A DNA stretch of 64,000 bases from Janthinobacterium rivuli (GTDB lineage: Bacteria > Pseudomonadota > Gammaproteobacteria > Burkholderiales > Burkholderiaceae_D): NCBI RefSeq assembly GCF_029690045.1, contig NZ_CP121464.1:4154001-4218000 (forward strand), read 5' to 3'. Below are positions 27,555 through 37,485 of the stretch, in pieces. Within the stretch, counting starts at the first letter, position 1. Every line of letters starts with the position of its first letter. The notes below the pieces were generated by a model. The model worked only from the letters and a program-made list of their open reading frames with translations, ran no database searches and was not told where the DNA came from. The position numbers and the translations under genes were made by a program.

Positions 27555-28394
27555 TCAGGATGCGTCGATGAGGGTTGCAATCCGCTGGTTGAGTTCCGCG
27601 TTTTCCGCCTGCAGCTGCGCCACCCGCTGTTTCAGGCTGGCGATCTCGCCGCGCAGGCGCTCCGCTTCGGATGGCGCCTGGGCCGCGTTGTCCGCCCACG
27701 GCTCGTTGCCCGTCTCCGGCGTGTCCTGCGACACGTGGGGTGCCTTCGGCTCGCGCGGCGTGCGCGTGGCGGCGCGCTGTTCGCGGATTTCCTTGGCCGC
27801 CTGGCGCAGCAATTTTTTGCCACCGGCGACGGCCGCCACCTGCTCTTCCGGCGGCAGGGACGCCACGGTGGCAGCCGCGTTGATGGAAATCGTGCCCGAA
27901 CGGACGGCTTCCACCAGTTCCGGCGACGCCGCTTTCTGGATTTTCTCGATCTGGCTGATCTGGTTGCTGCTCAACCGCGCCGCCTTGGCCACCTCTTCGC
28001 GCGTGCTCATGGGTGGCTTCGGCGCGTTTTCGCCTTCCGGCGCATCCTGGGCACTGACGGGTGCCGGGCTGCGCGCGGCGACGATTTCCTTCTTGCGCAG
28101 TGCCAGCACGCCGCGCTGGAAGTCCGACACGCTGCGGCGCGCTAGGTGATTGTCGATCATCCACAGCATGACGTCGTCGAGCGAGGTAAAGCTGGTGTTC
28201 TGGATGGTCTTGAATTCGATGCCGTGCTGGCGGCAGATGGCGTAGCGGTTATGCCCGTCGATCAGCACGTCGTTCCACAGCACCAGCGCATCGCGGCAGC
28301 CTTCGGCCAGCAGGCTGCGCTCGAGCGCCGCGTACTCGCTGGCGGTGAGCGGGTCGATATACGACTGCAGCACCTGATTGATAGTGATATTCAT
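27555..28394 (-). CDS. orphan ParB-like nuclease-fold/KorB-like protein
   Basis: 279 residues. The N-terminal ParB/Spo0J-like domain contains VLIDGHNRYAICRQHGIE; a helix-turn-helix segment (STREEVAKAARLSSNQISQI) follows around 130-160; the C-terminus is a coiled coil rich in E, L and Q (~230-275). No ParA is adjacent, so this is not an ordinary chromosome partition pair. Such orphans are often plasmid-, phage- or regulator-derived. ATG 28394 has GAGGA 6 nt upstream; the TTG at 28406 does not. Confidence 0.7.
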   Translation of the reverse strand: MNITINQVLQSYIDPLTASEYAALERSLLAEGCRDALVLWNDVLIDGHNRYAICRQHGIEFKTIQNTSFTSLDDVMLWMIDNHLARRSVSDFQRGVLALRKKEIVAARSPAPVSAQDAPEGENAPKPPMSTREEVAKAARLSSNQISQIEKIQKAASPELVEAVRSGTISINAAATVASLPPEEQVAAVAGGKKLLRQAAKEIREQRAATRTPREPKAPHVSQDTPETGNEPWADNAAQAPSEAERLRGEIASLKQRVAQLQAENAELNQRIATLIDAS

Positions 28395-28506
28395 GGTTGT
28401 CCTCAATATTGCGGCGCGATGGTCCGCGCCGGCACGAATGCTACACCATCCGGCACCGCTGGCCGGGTAAAATCACGGCGGCACAGCTCATACAAAAACA
28501 CGGACC

Positions 28507-28953
28507 ATGAAAAGAAAGTACGCCACCGCGATCATTTTTAGCGTTGCCGCCATCGGCTTCACCTGGGTCAGCCCTTATATCGCCATGTACCGCATCAGCA
28601 TCGCGGCGAAATCCGTGCGCCTGGAAACCCTGGCGCAGCAGGCGGACCTGCCCGCCGTGCGTGCCAGCGTGGCGCGCCAGTTGCGGGAGGCCGGCGAAAC
28701 GGCCAGCGAAGACGATTTCAAGGAAATGCTCGACACCATCGTCTCGCCGCCCGGCATCACGGTATTGATTCTGCACGGCAAGCAGGGGGCGGACGGCAAG
28801 CGCCACGACTTCGGCATGGCGTACCGCTCGTGGAATGAAGTGGTGCTGCGGCGCAGCGGCGCCGGCCCCGCCGCCAGCCAGTTTTTGCTGCGCCGCCATG
28901 GCATCTGGGACTGGAAACTGACGGACATTACCTTGCCGCCAGAATTACTCTGA
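28507..28953 (+). CDS. DUF2939 protein, copy 1
   Basis: 148 residues: N-terminal membrane anchor (AIIFSVAAIGFTWVSPYIAM), then a small soluble domain ending RRHGIWDWKLTDITLPPELL. This is the DUF2939 pattern, function unknown. A paralogue follows 115 bp downstream in the same orientation. Confidence 0.75.
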   Translation: MKRKYATAIIFSVAAIGFTWVSPYIAMYRISIAAKSVRLETLAQQADLPAVRASVARQLREAGETASEDDFKEMLDTIVSPPGITVLILHGKQGADGKRHDFGMAYRSWNEVVLRRSGAGPAASQFLLRRHGIWDWKLTDITLPPELL

Positions 28954-29068
28954 CGAAACTTGATCTAAAACAACACTTACCTAAACCACTATGTTGACTT
29001 TTGGAAATATTATGTAGAATGCCAACACTTCAGGCGCACGGATCGCCAGGCATCCGAGAGATTGCACG

Positions 29069-29581
29069 ATGAAAAGAATGATGCTTCTCGCTGTAGTGGC
29101 ACTGGTCGCGCTGGCCGGCGTCTTCTATGGCAGCCCGTATTTCACCATGAACGAGATCCGCGCGGCGACCATGGACGAGGATAGCCAGGCCCTGGCTGCG
29201 CATATCGACCTGCCCCAGCTGCGCGGCAGCCTGGGGCAACAACTGCACACCCTGTTCTCGGCGCCCGAAGTGGCCGACGACATCAGCCCCGACGTCATTG
29301 ACCCCTTGCTCGATACCATGCTGATGCCAGAGGGCATCGTCGCCTTGATGAAGCTCAATGACCGCTACGAAAAGCCGATCGCCAAGGTCAGCGACATCAG
29401 CGGCCGCAAGCGCAACACCAAGCCCGACTACAAACTGCGCTACACCTCCTGGGACAGCGTCGTGGTGCAGCGCGCCCACAGCAAAAGCCATATCGGCGAA
29501 CTGACCCTGACACGCGACGGCCTGTGGCGCTGGAAACTGGTATCGGTGGCCCTGCCGAAGAACTTGCTGGCCGACGCGTAA
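29069..29581 (+). CDS. DUF2939 protein, copy 2
   Basis: 170 residues with the same build as copy 1: membrane anchor, GSPYFTMNEIRAA, LDTMLMPEGIVALM and C-terminal RDGLWRWKLVSVALPKNLL. The motif YTSWDSVVVQR corresponds to YRSWNEVVLRR in copy 1. A diverged tandem duplicate; function unknown. Confidence 0.75.
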   Translation: MKRMMLLAVVALVALAGVFYGSPYFTMNEIRAATMDEDSQALAAHIDLPQLRGSLGQQLHTLFSAPEVADDISPDVIDPLLDTMLMPEGIVALMKLNDRYEKPIAKVSDISGRKRNTKPDYKLRYTSWDSVVVQRAHSKSHIGELTLTRDGLWRWKLVSVALPKNLLADA

Positions 29582-29610
29582 AGCGCCGGCGCAGCCTTCT
29601 TCCGCAGCGA

Positions 29611-30948
29611 TCAGCGACGGTCCGTCACCCTGCCCGTCGTATCGGCAAACCAGCGGCTATGCGACACCACTTGCAGCGCCCCGGCAGCCACTTGCCCCGC
29701 CAGCCATGCCAGCAATTCATCGATGACGGCATAGGATGTCTGGTACGTCGACTCGGGCGTCCGGACGATATCGTGGCCGTTGATAAATACAACACTGTCA
29801 TTGCCCGCCGCCTCCTCGATGGCCGCTTGCACTTGCGCAAAGGTGACATCGTTCGTCAGGCTCACGGAAGCTGTGTTCAGGATGAATGCGGCCTTGTCCT
29901 TGCCGCTGAAAAATACTTGGTCAAAGCCGCTCTCCGGCGTATAGCCGGCGGCGCGGGCCGACAGGAAGCCGGCCGCGCGCATGGCGTCGATGGCCGTATT
30001 GGTCCACAGCGATTCGACCCAGGCATGGTGCGAGGGGCCGTCGCCGCTGATGCCGGCCGCGCGCATCTGGTCACGGCCCACCTGCAGCGCCGTCACATAA
30101 TTGGCGGAACCCTGCACCACGACATTGTCGTGCACGCTCTGGTGCAGGATGAAGTCGAACAGGCGCGACGGGTCGTCGAAACGCGCCTTCATGCGTTCGG
30201 CCGACATGTAATCAGGCGTGCCCAGCAAGGACGTGACCATGGCAAACGAGGCAGGCAAGCCATAATACTTCAGCCGCTCCATCAGATACGTATCCCACGC
30301 AGCAAAACCATCGTCAAAGGACAGGATCACGGTGGGCAATTTGCGCTTGGGCAATGCCGCAAACATGCCCAGCCAGATCGTTTCCGGCTGCGTGGTGGCC
30401 GCCGACAGCTGCACCGTAAATTTGCCGCGCGACATGGTCGCTGCCGTCGGCACGCCTTCGCAATCGAGCGGCACGTCCAACTTGGGCACCCACCATTCGT
30501 TGTCGACGAACATCACCGTGTCCGCGCCGGCCGAGCCGCCGTAGTGCGAGGCATTCAGGGCGCCATACCAGTAATTGGTCCATGCGCTGTCGCCCATGTA
30601 AATCATGCCGCCGATCTGCATGATGGCGGCATTCGTCGAGCGCAAGGCAAAGGAAAAGCGCCGCAAGTCCCAGCCAAAGGGGATGCGCGGCTGGCCTTTG
30701 CCTTCGGCGCCCGTGGTGCCCACCCGCACGACGGTACCGGCAGGCAAGCCAGCCGGCAAATCCACGCGCAGGGATGGATAACCGTCCTGGAACGACACGG
30801 CGGCATCGAGCGACACCGTGCAGCCTGGCGACACGTCGCTGTCCCAGAAGGACAGGTCGTGCGTGGGCATGAATTCCAGCGGCGTATTGGTGACCGGCGG
30901 CGGGGGCATGGAAAAGCGGGGCGGTGTGTCGTGGTACTGGCTGGACAT
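29611..30948 (-). CDS. polysaccharide deacetylase family protein
   Basis: 445 residues from ATG 30948. The C-terminal half is a NodB-homology deacetylase: SFDDG (210-214) supplies the catalytic base and a metal ligand, and HQSVH (269-273) the other two ligands. The N-terminal ~200 residues form a beta-rich, possibly carbohydrate-binding region. No signal peptide is visible, which is unusual for an enzyme acting on exopolysaccharide or peptidoglycan. The upstream extension to 31002 lacks support. Confidence 0.8.
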   Translation of the reverse strand: MSSQYHDTPPRFSMPPPPVTNTPLEFMPTHDLSFWDSDVSPGCTVSLDAAVSFQDGYPSLRVDLPAGLPAGTVVRVGTTGAEGKGQPRIPFGWDLRRFSFALRSTNAAIMQIGGMIYMGDSAWTNYWYGALNASHYGGSAGADTVMFVDNEWWVPKLDVPLDCEGVPTAATMSRGKFTVQLSAATTQPETIWLGMFAALPKRKLPTVILSFDDGFAAWDTYLMERLKYYGLPASFAMVTSLLGTPDYMSAERMKARFDDPSRLFDFILHQSVHDNVVVQGSANYVTALQVGRDQMRAAGISGDGPSHHAWVESLWTNTAIDAMRAAGFLSARAAGYTPESGFDQVFFSGKDKAAFILNTASVSLTNDVTFAQVQAAIEEAAGNDSVVFINGHDIVRTPESTYQTSYAVIDELLAWLAGQVAAGALQVVSHSRWFADTTGRVTDRR

Positions 30949-31217
30949 GATGCGGCTTTCAAAAAGTACTGCGCACGGCGCCCGTCGGAACAAACGCTGC
31001 ACGGCAGAAAGGGATCAATCAACATTGCCTCGCCAGGCGTCTGGGCCTGGAGTGCTTGTCAACTATATCACTTAATTGCCATTATGCAAATAACTAATGC
31101 CGGCCAGTCATGGTTGCCACGGCGGCCTTGCCGCTGCCCGCACGCCAGGCCATCACGGCATCGCCCAAGCCTGCGCGGCACTGCTATCATCAAGCTTTGA
31201 TTTCCATCGGAGGCAGC

Positions 31218-31430
31218 ATGTCGGACCTGGTACAACACGCATTGACCCACGCGGGCAAACCGGCCACCACGCCCTGGGTCGTGACCCTGGTCAGCGGTGA
31301 AAAACTCACCGGCCCCATTTCTCCGCTCAGCGACGGCTGCTACGCCATCGGCCTGGGACAAATCAAGTATTTCTCCAGCGACAAGGTCGCCTGCCTGAAT
31401 GTGTCGGGCGCGGGGGCATTTCCCATCTGA
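31218..31430 (+). CDS. small protein, unknown function
   Basis: 70 residues, soluble, VTLVSGEKLTGPISPLSDGC in the middle suggests a small beta-barrel (Sm- or SH3-like) fold. GGAGG stands 4-5 nt before ATG 31218. No family recognised. Confidence 0.55.
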   Translation: MSDLVQHALTHAGKPATTPWVVTLVSGEKLTGPISPLSDGCYAIGLGQIKYFSSDKVACLNVSGAGAFPI

Positions 31431-31758
31431 AAGCCCTGGCGGCGCAGTTGCAGGCTCCGGACGCTCTCCCGCGCCCGGTCCGGCGGCACGGGAACAAACC
31501 TTGCCCGTCAAAAAGTTGTTTTTTGGCACGCAAAATCTGATTGATCTGCTGAATTTTTTGTGCAACAATGAATTTAATAAATAAAACAAATAAATTATTG
31601 AAATCGGTTTTTAAGTAGCACCATCCTCACACCACGAATCCGTGCTCTGGATAGAGAAGCACTGCGTAGGGCACCACCCGCTCTCAGGCAAGCGCCTGCA
31701 CCCGTCCCACGCACGCCCCCTTTTCTAATCTTCAACACGTATTTTTGGGAGAGACATC
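31431..31758. other. intergenic, leader of chemoreceptor
   Basis: 328 bases. An AT-rich stretch at 31510-31615 probably holds the promoter; GGGAGAG precedes ATG 31759. No coding frame or structured RNA recognised. Confidence 0.4.
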
Positions 31759-33489
31759 ATGGATAAATTCACCGTACGCACCCAGCTCACTCTGGCTTTC
31801 GGCCTGCTGGTCTTTTTCCTCATCGGCATCTCGATCCTGTCCGTACGGAGTTTTTCCACCTTCAACGCCGGCTTTGACCAGTATGTCAACGGCATCACGG
31901 CCCGCGCCAATACGGCGCACCGCGTGCGTGACGCGATCGACATGCGCGCCGTGGCGGCCAGGAACCTGGTGCTCGTCACCAAGCCGGAAGACCTGGAAAT
32001 CGAACGCAAACAAGTCTTGCAGGCACACGCCGATGTCGTCAGGAACATGCAGCATCTGCTGCAGCTGGCACAGCAGCCGGAGGTATCGGACGAGGTGCGC
32101 GCCATCATCAGCAAGATCGACAGCATCGAAAAGCGCTATGCCCCCGTGGCGCTGGGCATCGTCGACCTGGCGCTGCAAAAGAAAACCGAACAAGCCATCG
32201 TCAAGATGAACGAGGAATGCCGCCCGCTGCTGGCCGCCCTGGTCGCCGCCAGCGATGAGTATTTCGCCCTGACGGACAAGCACTCCGCCGTCATCTTGCA
32301 GGAAGACAAAGAGCACTACATTCTCAACAGGAATATCCTCATCGGCGCCAGCCTGCTGTCCATCGTGCTGGCGGCCCTGGCGGGCTGGCTCATCACGCGC
32401 AGCCTGCTCAAGGCGCTGGGTGCCGAACCGAAACAGTTGTGCGACGCCGTCAGCCTGCTTGCCGCCGGCGACCTGACCGGCCAACTCAGCGTCGCACCGC
32501 ACGATAGCGTCAGCGTGCTGTCGGCGCTGCAGCGCATGCAGGCGTCGCTGACCACGGTAGTGTCGTCCGTGCGCCAGGATTCCAACACGGTGGCCCTTGC
32601 CGCCGAGGAAATTTCCACCGGCAATAGCGATCTGTCGCTGCGCACGGAACAGCAAGCCAGTTCGCTGGAAGAAACCGCTTCCTCGATGGAAGAACTCACC
32701 AGCACCGTGCGCAAGAATGCGGAAAATGCCCGTGAAGCCAATGTACTGGCCACCACCGCATCGGACGTCGCCAGCAAGGGCGGCGCCGTGGTGGGACAAG
32801 TGATGGGCACCATGGACCTGATCAGCGAATCGTCGCGCAAGATTGTCGACATCATCAGCGTCATCGACGGCATCGCCTTCCAGACCAATATCCTGGCCCT
32901 GAATGCCGCCGTGGAAGCGGCGCGTGCCGGCGAACAGGGACGCGGCTTTGCCGTCGTCGCCACCGAAGTGCGCGGCCTGGCCCAGCGCAGCGCCAGCGCG
33001 GCCAAGGAAATCAAGACGCTGATCGACGATTCCGTGAGCCGCGTCGATGCGGGCGCCAGGCTGGCGGCGCAAGCGGGCACGACGATGTCCGAGGTGGTCG
33101 CCAGTGTCGCCCGCGTCAGCAACATCATCGCTGAAATCACGGTGGCCAGCCAGGAACAGTCCACCGGGATCGAGCAGATCAATCAGGCGGTGACACAGAT
33201 GGATAGCGTCACGCAACAAAACGCGTCGCTGGTGGAAGAAGCGGCGGCGGCGGCCGAATCCCTGCGCGACCAGGCCAGCCACCTGGTGCAAACCGTGAGC
33301 ATCTTCAAGACGCACGACAGCCATGTGGCGGCGCCCGCGCCAGCCCATGCTCCAGCGCGCGCCAGCCGCAAGCCACTGCGCCTGGTACCGGCGGCGGCCA
33401 GCAGCACCGTCAAGCGCCAGGCCACGCCCGCAAAACACCGCACGGCGCAAGCGGAAGCCGTGACGGCCGGCGATTGGGAAGAGTTTTAA
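31759..33489 (+). CDS. methyl-accepting chemotaxis protein, 4-helix-bundle sensor
   Basis: 576 residues: membrane helix ~9-30, a periplasmic four-helix-bundle (4HB_MCP) sensor to ~190, second helix ~192-212, HAMP, and the signalling hairpin with the conserved [20 protein letters not shown] tip. After the coiled coil come a flexible Ala/Pro/basic linker (~520-568) and the C-terminal GDWEEF. A terminal W-x-x-F on a linker is the tether used by CheR/CheB in high-abundance receptors (NWETF in E. coli). The 14301 receptor lacks it, so this one may assist adaptation of the other. Confidence 0.93.
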   Translation: MDKFTVRTQLTLAFGLLVFFLIGISILSVRSFSTFNAGFDQYVNGITARANTAHRVRDAIDMRAVAARNLVLVTKPEDLEIERKQVLQAHADVVRNMQHLLQLAQQPEVSDEVRAIISKIDSIEKRYAPVALGIVDLALQKKTEQAIVKMNEECRPLLAALVAASDEYFALTDKHSAVILQEDKEHYILNRNILIGASLLSIVLAALAGWLITRSLLKALGAEPKQLCDAVSLLAAGDLTGQLSVAPHDSVSVLSALQRMQASLTTVVSSVRQDSNTVALAAEEISTGNSDLSLRTEQQASSLEETASSMEELTSTVRKNAENAREANVLATTASDVASKGGAVVGQVMGTMDLISESSRKIVDIISVIDGIAFQTNILALNAAVEAARAGEQGRGFAVVATEVRGLAQRSASAAKEIKTLIDDSVSRVDAGARLAAQAGTTMSEVVASVARVSNIIAEITVASQEQSTGIEQINQAVTQMDSVTQQNASLVEEAAAAAESLRDQASHLVQTVSIFKTHDSHVAAPAPAHAPARASRKPLRLVPAAASSTVKRQATPAKHRTAQAEAVTAGDWEEF

Positions 33490-33496
33490 GCTGATC

Positions 33497-33563
33497 GGGC
33501 ATGCGGCCCCGCATGCCCCGCTTTACGCGCACAGGGGATCGCCGCAAACGGCGCCGTCCCCTG
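33497..33563 (+). terminator. two hairpins after the chemoreceptor gene
   Basis: First a 10-bp stem GGGCATGCGG/CCGCATGCCC (33497-33518), then CAGGGGA...TCCCCTG with an inner GCCG/CGGC stem (33531-33563). Neither has a strong U-run; together they likely end the transcript. Confidence 0.5.
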
Positions 33564-33921
33564 TAGCGCTGCAACAACACGCCCGTTTCGAAAAAAAACC
33601 GCGGCAGCTGTTGTATTTTCAATGTCCAGCCATGCACAGCACGGCAAAAACCATCCCGCTTTTTGCATTCCCGCAGGACAAACTGCCGCCATGCCTGGCC
33701 GCTGTTGCGCTCGCACGAGCCTGCCGGCACCCCACTATGCACCCACCAGATATTGACGACAAATACGATTTTATTCGTGTATTCAGTCGAAACGGATATG
33801 AATGGTCGTCAATGGGAAATGGCATGAATAGCAAAACTTTCCGTGCTAGCATAATTTTTCATCCAGCTGGCCAGCGCCAGCTGGCAGTGCCCCAATAACC
33901 TCGACCGACAGGAGCCGTTTC
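33564..33921. other. leader of the TonB receptor gene
   Basis: About 360 bases with an AT-rich part at 33755-33860. AGGAG lies 8 nt before ATG 33922. No recognisable Fur box or riboswitch. Confidence 0.35.
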
Positions 33922-36195
33922 ATGATGACACCGCATTCCAGCACCCTACGCCACACCTTGCTTGCCCTGGCAATCACTGCCGCCTTTCCCCTGCAGGCGA
34001 TGGCGCAGGACGGCGTCCCGGCGCCTGCCGCCCCGGCGGTGCAGGCCGGCCCTGGGCAGCTGGAAACGGTGATCGTGACGGCGCAGCGGCGCGCGGAAAA
34101 CATCAAGGACGTGCCGATGTCCATCGCCACCCTGAAAGGCGACAAGCTCGACACCCTGACGGCCGGCGGCGCCGACGTCCGCTTCCTCAACAGCCGCTCG
34201 CCCAGCGTCTCCGTCGAATCGGATTATGGCCGCACCTTTCCCCGCTTCTACATTCGCGGCCTGGGCAATACCGACTTCGACCTGAACGCCTCGCAACCGG
34301 TGGGCCTGGTGATGGATGACGTGGTGCAGGAAAATGCCATGCTGAAAGGTTTTCCCGTGTTTGACGTGGATCAGGTCGAGGTGCTGCGCGGCCCGCAAGG
34401 CACCTTGTTCGGTCGCAACTCGCCAGCCGGCGTGATCAAGTTCGATTCCGCCAAACCCGTCTTCAAGACGGAAGGCTACCTGAGCGGCGGCTTTGGCAAG
34501 GATGGCATGAAGAACCTGGAAGGCGCTTTCAACGTGCCCGTCAGCGACACGGTCGCCCTGCGCTTTTCCGGCCAGACGCAGCGCCGCGACGACCGCGTGC
34601 ACAACCCGCGCCCCACCGGCACGCGCGACTTCGAAGGCTATGAAGACAGCGCCGCCCGCCTGCAGGTGCTGGTCAAGCCTACGCGCGATTTCACGGCCCT
34701 GTTCAATGTGCATGCGCGCAACCTCGACGGCACGGCCACCTTGTTCCGCGCGAATATCCTGAAACAAGGCACGAACGACCTGGTCGACGGCTTTGATTAC
34801 GATAACTATCCGACCGACGGCATCAACCGCCAGCACCTGAAAACCAAGGGTGGCAGCCTGCGCCTGAAATGGGACTTGCCCGGCGTCACTTTGCATTCGA
34901 TCACCGGCTACGAAAAACTCGATTTCTTCAGCCGCGCCGACGTCGACGGCGGCTATGGCGCCGTGTATGCGCCACCGATGGGGCCCGGCTTCATCCCCTT
35001 CGTCGTGGAAACGGCCGACGTGATTCCCAACCACAAGCAGATTTCACAGGAATTCCGCGCCGAATCGTCTGCCCGCGGCCCGCTGCAATGGATAGGCGGC
35101 CTGTTCTACTTCAAGGAAGATATCCAGATCGACAGCATCGGCTTCAACAGCCTGGCGGCCGGCAACCCGCAAAGCCCGTTCTATGCCACGCAAAACCAGA
35201 GCTCGAAGTCGTACGCGGCCTTCGGCTCGCTCAACTACACGGTCTCGGACGCCCTGAAACTGCGCGCCGGCCTGCGCTACACGACCGACAAGAAGGATTT
35301 CTCGGCCAAGCGGGTAGAGGCGACCACGGCCGGCCCCTTCAAGCTGAACGACACGTCGCACAACATCAGCTGGGACCTGAGCGGCACCTATGTGCTGACG
35401 CCGGAAACGAACGCCTACGCGCGCATCGCCACCGGCTACCGCGCACCCTCGATGCAGGGACGCCTGAACGGCCTGGCCGACCGCCCTTCGTTCGCGGGCG
35501 CCGAGAAAGCCCTGTCCGTCGAGGCGGGCATCAAGCAGGACCTGTTCGACAAGCGCGCGCGCCTGAGCCTGGCCGTGTTCCAGTACCGGGTCAAGGATAA
35601 GCAACTGACGGCCGGTAGCGGCGCCGTCAACATGAACCAGCTGATCAACGCCGACAAGGCCACGGGCAGTGGCGTGGAACTCGATTTTCAGGCGAACCTC
35701 AGCGATTCGCTCAGCATGACCCTGGGCGGCAGCTATAACCACACGGAAATCCAGGACAAGAAGCTGTTCGTGCAAAGCTGCGGCAACGCGCTGAACAACC
35801 CGGCCAGCGGCTGCACCGTCACCGACCCTGTCGGCCCTTTCCGCGGCACCGCCTACATCGACGGCAACCCGCTGCCGCGCGCGCCGGAATGGCAAACCAA
35901 CTTCACCCTGAAATACAGCATTCCCCTCGCCAACGGCGAGTTCTACGCCTACACGGACTGGGCCTACCGCACCAGCTACAACTTCTTCCTGTATGAAGCG
36001 AAGGAATACAAGGCCAAGGAACTGCTGGAAGGCGGCTTGCGCGTCGGCTACAAATGGGACCGCTATGAACTCTCCGCGTACGGGCGCAACATCACCAACC
36101 AGATCCAGTCGCTGGGCGCGATCGATTTCGACAACCTGACGGGCATCATCAACGAACCGCGCACGTATGGGGTGCAGTTCAAGGCGACGTTCTGA
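33922..36195 (+). CDS. TonB-dependent outer-membrane receptor
   Basis: 757 residues: signal peptide ending near AMAQDG (~28), a TonB-box-like ETVIVTAQRR segment, plug domain (~55-165, IRGLGNTDF and VEVLRGPQGTLFGRNSPAG) and a C-terminal 22-strand barrel closing with YGVQFKATF, whose terminal Phe is the outer-membrane insertion signal. This is the subclass once labelled FecA/CirA-like and common for siderophores, polyphenols or sugars. No transporter or sigma/anti-sigma genes flank it, so the ligand is open. Confidence 0.92.
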   Translation: MMTPHSSTLRHTLLALAITAAFPLQAMAQDGVPAPAAPAVQAGPGQLETVIVTAQRRAENIKDVPMSIATLKGDKLDTLTAGGADVRFLNSRSPSVSVESDYGRTFPRFYIRGLGNTDFDLNASQPVGLVMDDVVQENAMLKGFPVFDVDQVEVLRGPQGTLFGRNSPAGVIKFDSAKPVFKTEGYLSGGFGKDGMKNLEGAFNVPVSDTVALRFSGQTQRRDDRVHNPRPTGTRDFEGYEDSAARLQVLVKPTRDFTALFNVHARNLDGTATLFRANILKQGTNDLVDGFDYDNYPTDGINRQHLKTKGGSLRLKWDLPGVTLHSITGYEKLDFFSRADVDGGYGAVYAPPMGPGFIPFVVETADVIPNHKQISQEFRAESSARGPLQWIGGLFYFKEDIQIDSIGFNSLAAGNPQSPFYATQNQSSKSYAAFGSLNYTVSDALKLRAGLRYTTDKKDFSAKRVEATTAGPFKLNDTSHNISWDLSGTYVLTPETNAYARIATGYRAPSMQGRLNGLADRPSFAGAEKALSVEAGIKQDLFDKRARLSLAVFQYRVKDKQLTAGSGAVNMNQLINADKATGSGVELDFQANLSDSLSMTLGGSYNHTEIQDKKLFVQSCGNALNNPASGCTVTDPVGPFRGTAYIDGNPLPRAPEWQTNFTLKYSIPLANGEFYAYTDWAYRTSYNFFLYEAKEYKAKELLEGGLRVGYKWDRYELSAYGRNITNQIQSLGAIDFDNLTGIINEPRTYGVQFKATF

Positions 36196-36231
36196 TGGCT
36201 TTGAGCGTGTAGCGCCGTCCTGGCATGACAC

Positions 36232-36262
36232 AGCCGCCCGGCATTCACCGGACGGCTTTCTT
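36232..36262 (+). terminator. terminator of the TonB receptor gene
   Basis: Stem AGCCGCCCGG/CCGGACGGCT (one mismatch) with a 6-nt loop followed by TTTCTT, 37 nt after the stop. Confidence 0.75.
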
Positions 36263-36283
36263 GCGCGGCGACGCCATTACCTG

Positions 36284-36325
36284 GAGCCTGTGGCGGCGGA
36301 TGAATACCTCCGCCGCCACAGGCTC
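36284..36325. terminator. 17-bp perfect hairpin abutting metallopeptidase stop
   Basis: GAGCCTGTGGCGGCGGA pairs perfectly with its inverted copy across an 8-nt loop. The right arm ends one base before the TAA of the minus-strand metallopeptidase. Lacks a U-run; could block transcription from both sides or protect the 3' end. Confidence 0.65.
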
Positions 36326-37078
36326 TTAGCCAAGGATCATCTCGACATTGGGATTCTTGGGCACGGTGACGGTACCGCCGGGATTGGGGCCGCCGCCGCC
36401 GCTGCCACCTCCGCTACCACCACCGCCACCGCCGCCACCGCCACCGGTGCCACCTGCGCCATATGCACCGGGAATCTGATACGGCGGCGGAGCGCCCAGC
36501 TGAGTTTTCGCAAGCGCTTTGCAGTATTCGCTGTACTTCGGATCTTTGGCAAACTCGCGTCCCGCCGCCGCAATCATCGCGGCGAGATACTGGTTGGACT
36601 TGGGATCAAAAATACTCAGGCTGTAATGTATCGCCAGCATGGTGGCATACAGGTCAGGATTGGAATTCGTGCCTGCCACGCTGAGTGAAATACCTTGCTG
36701 ATACGCTTCCATGGCAACCTGAAAACCAAATACCGCCGCTTCCCCTTCGCGCTGATAGCACCAGTTTTCCTTCGCCTCGGGAGCGACGGGCACGGCGTCG
36801 TCGCGGCGATACACGTAATGCCCCAATTCATGGATATACACTTCCGTCAGGATCTGATCGACCGGCACGCCGCGCTTGGCGGCAGCGGCGGCGATGCCGC
36901 TTTCATCGATGTAGATCGTACCCGACTGTATCAAGCCATTCACCGTGCTGCCGCGCTGGTACATATTGTAGCCAGTGCCATATACGAAATTGCCACCACC
37001 GTCGAGGTAGGACTGCAAAGTCTTGTTCGCCTGTGCCGAACGCGTATTTTCAATCAATTCTTTTACTGAACGTGCCAT
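36326..37078 (-). CDS. HELGH zinc metallopeptidase-like protein with polyglycine tail
   Basis: 250 residues. YIHELGHYVY (H83, E84, H87) is a zincin HExxH motif; REGEAAVF (~110-117) could supply the third ligand. There is no signal peptide. From ~206 a run of glycines broken by serines leads to a C-terminal PNPGGTVTVPKNPNVEMILG segment. The layout (small protease, glycine-rich spacer, short terminal tail) suggests a leaderless exported or phage/type VI-like effector, but no secretion gene is adjacent. AGAGGA precedes ATG 37078. No named family recognised. Confidence 0.65.
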   Translation of the reverse strand: MARSVKELIENTRSAQANKTLQSYLDGGGNFVYGTGYNMYQRGSTVNGLIQSGTIYIDESGIAAAAAKRGVPVDQILTEVYIHELGHYVYRRDDAVPVAPEAKENWCYQREGEAAVFGFQVAMEAYQQGISLSVAGTNSNPDLYATMLAIHYSLSIFDPKSNQYLAAMIAAAGREFAKDPKYSEYCKALAKTQLGAPPPYQIPGAYGAGGTGGGGGGGGGGSGGGSGGGGPNPGGTVTVPKNPNVEMILG

Positions 37079-37398
37079 GGTGTTCCTCTTTTAAGTTAAT
37101 AACAGATTGCCAAGCAAAAAACGACTGCAAATGAACAACAACCGCGCGCGCCTGACTACGCACGCATCGACGCACCTCCTTTCAGTGGACAACGCCAAAT
37201 AGCCCCAGGCGCTGCAAGCAGCGGGAGCCAAAAGCGAAATGGAAAATAATGAATCAGGCCAGACAGGCTTGCGGCCCATGCCCATCAAGGTGGCGGTGGC
37301 AGAAGGCAATGGCCAAGTACGGTCTGGATCGCCGGTTAGGGCAACGGGAGTTCAAGATGGTGCAATGGGTATCACTTGTGCTAGAATCTCGCCGCGCT
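37079..37398. other. intergenic, tRNA-Leu promoter region
   Basis: 320 bases between divergent features. TAGAAT at 37382-37387 is a likely -10 box for the tRNA; no good -35 is seen. No supported gene. Confidence 0.4.
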
Positions 37399-37485
37399 GC
37401 CCGGATGGTGAAACTGGTAGACACTGGAGACTTAAAATCTCCCGCCTGTAAGGGCGTGCCGGTTCGATTCCGGCTCCGGGCACCA
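37399..37485 (+). tRNA. tRNA-Leu (anticodon UAA)
   Basis: 87 nt with encoded CCA. Acceptor GCCCGG pairs with CCGGGC; the anticodon stem-loop GGAGACTTAAAATCTCC places TAA in the loop; a long variable arm (GCCTGTAAGGGC) marks a class II tRNA; T-arm GGTTCGATTCC is canonical. tRNA genes are favoured attachment sites, and integrase DNA lies 95 bp downstream. Confidence 0.95.

Noticed and set aside
36326..36480. Glycine-codon repeat as a microsatellite or RTX calcium repeat
   Set aside because: It is a simple glycine/serine linker in frame; no GGxGxDxUx nonapeptides are present.
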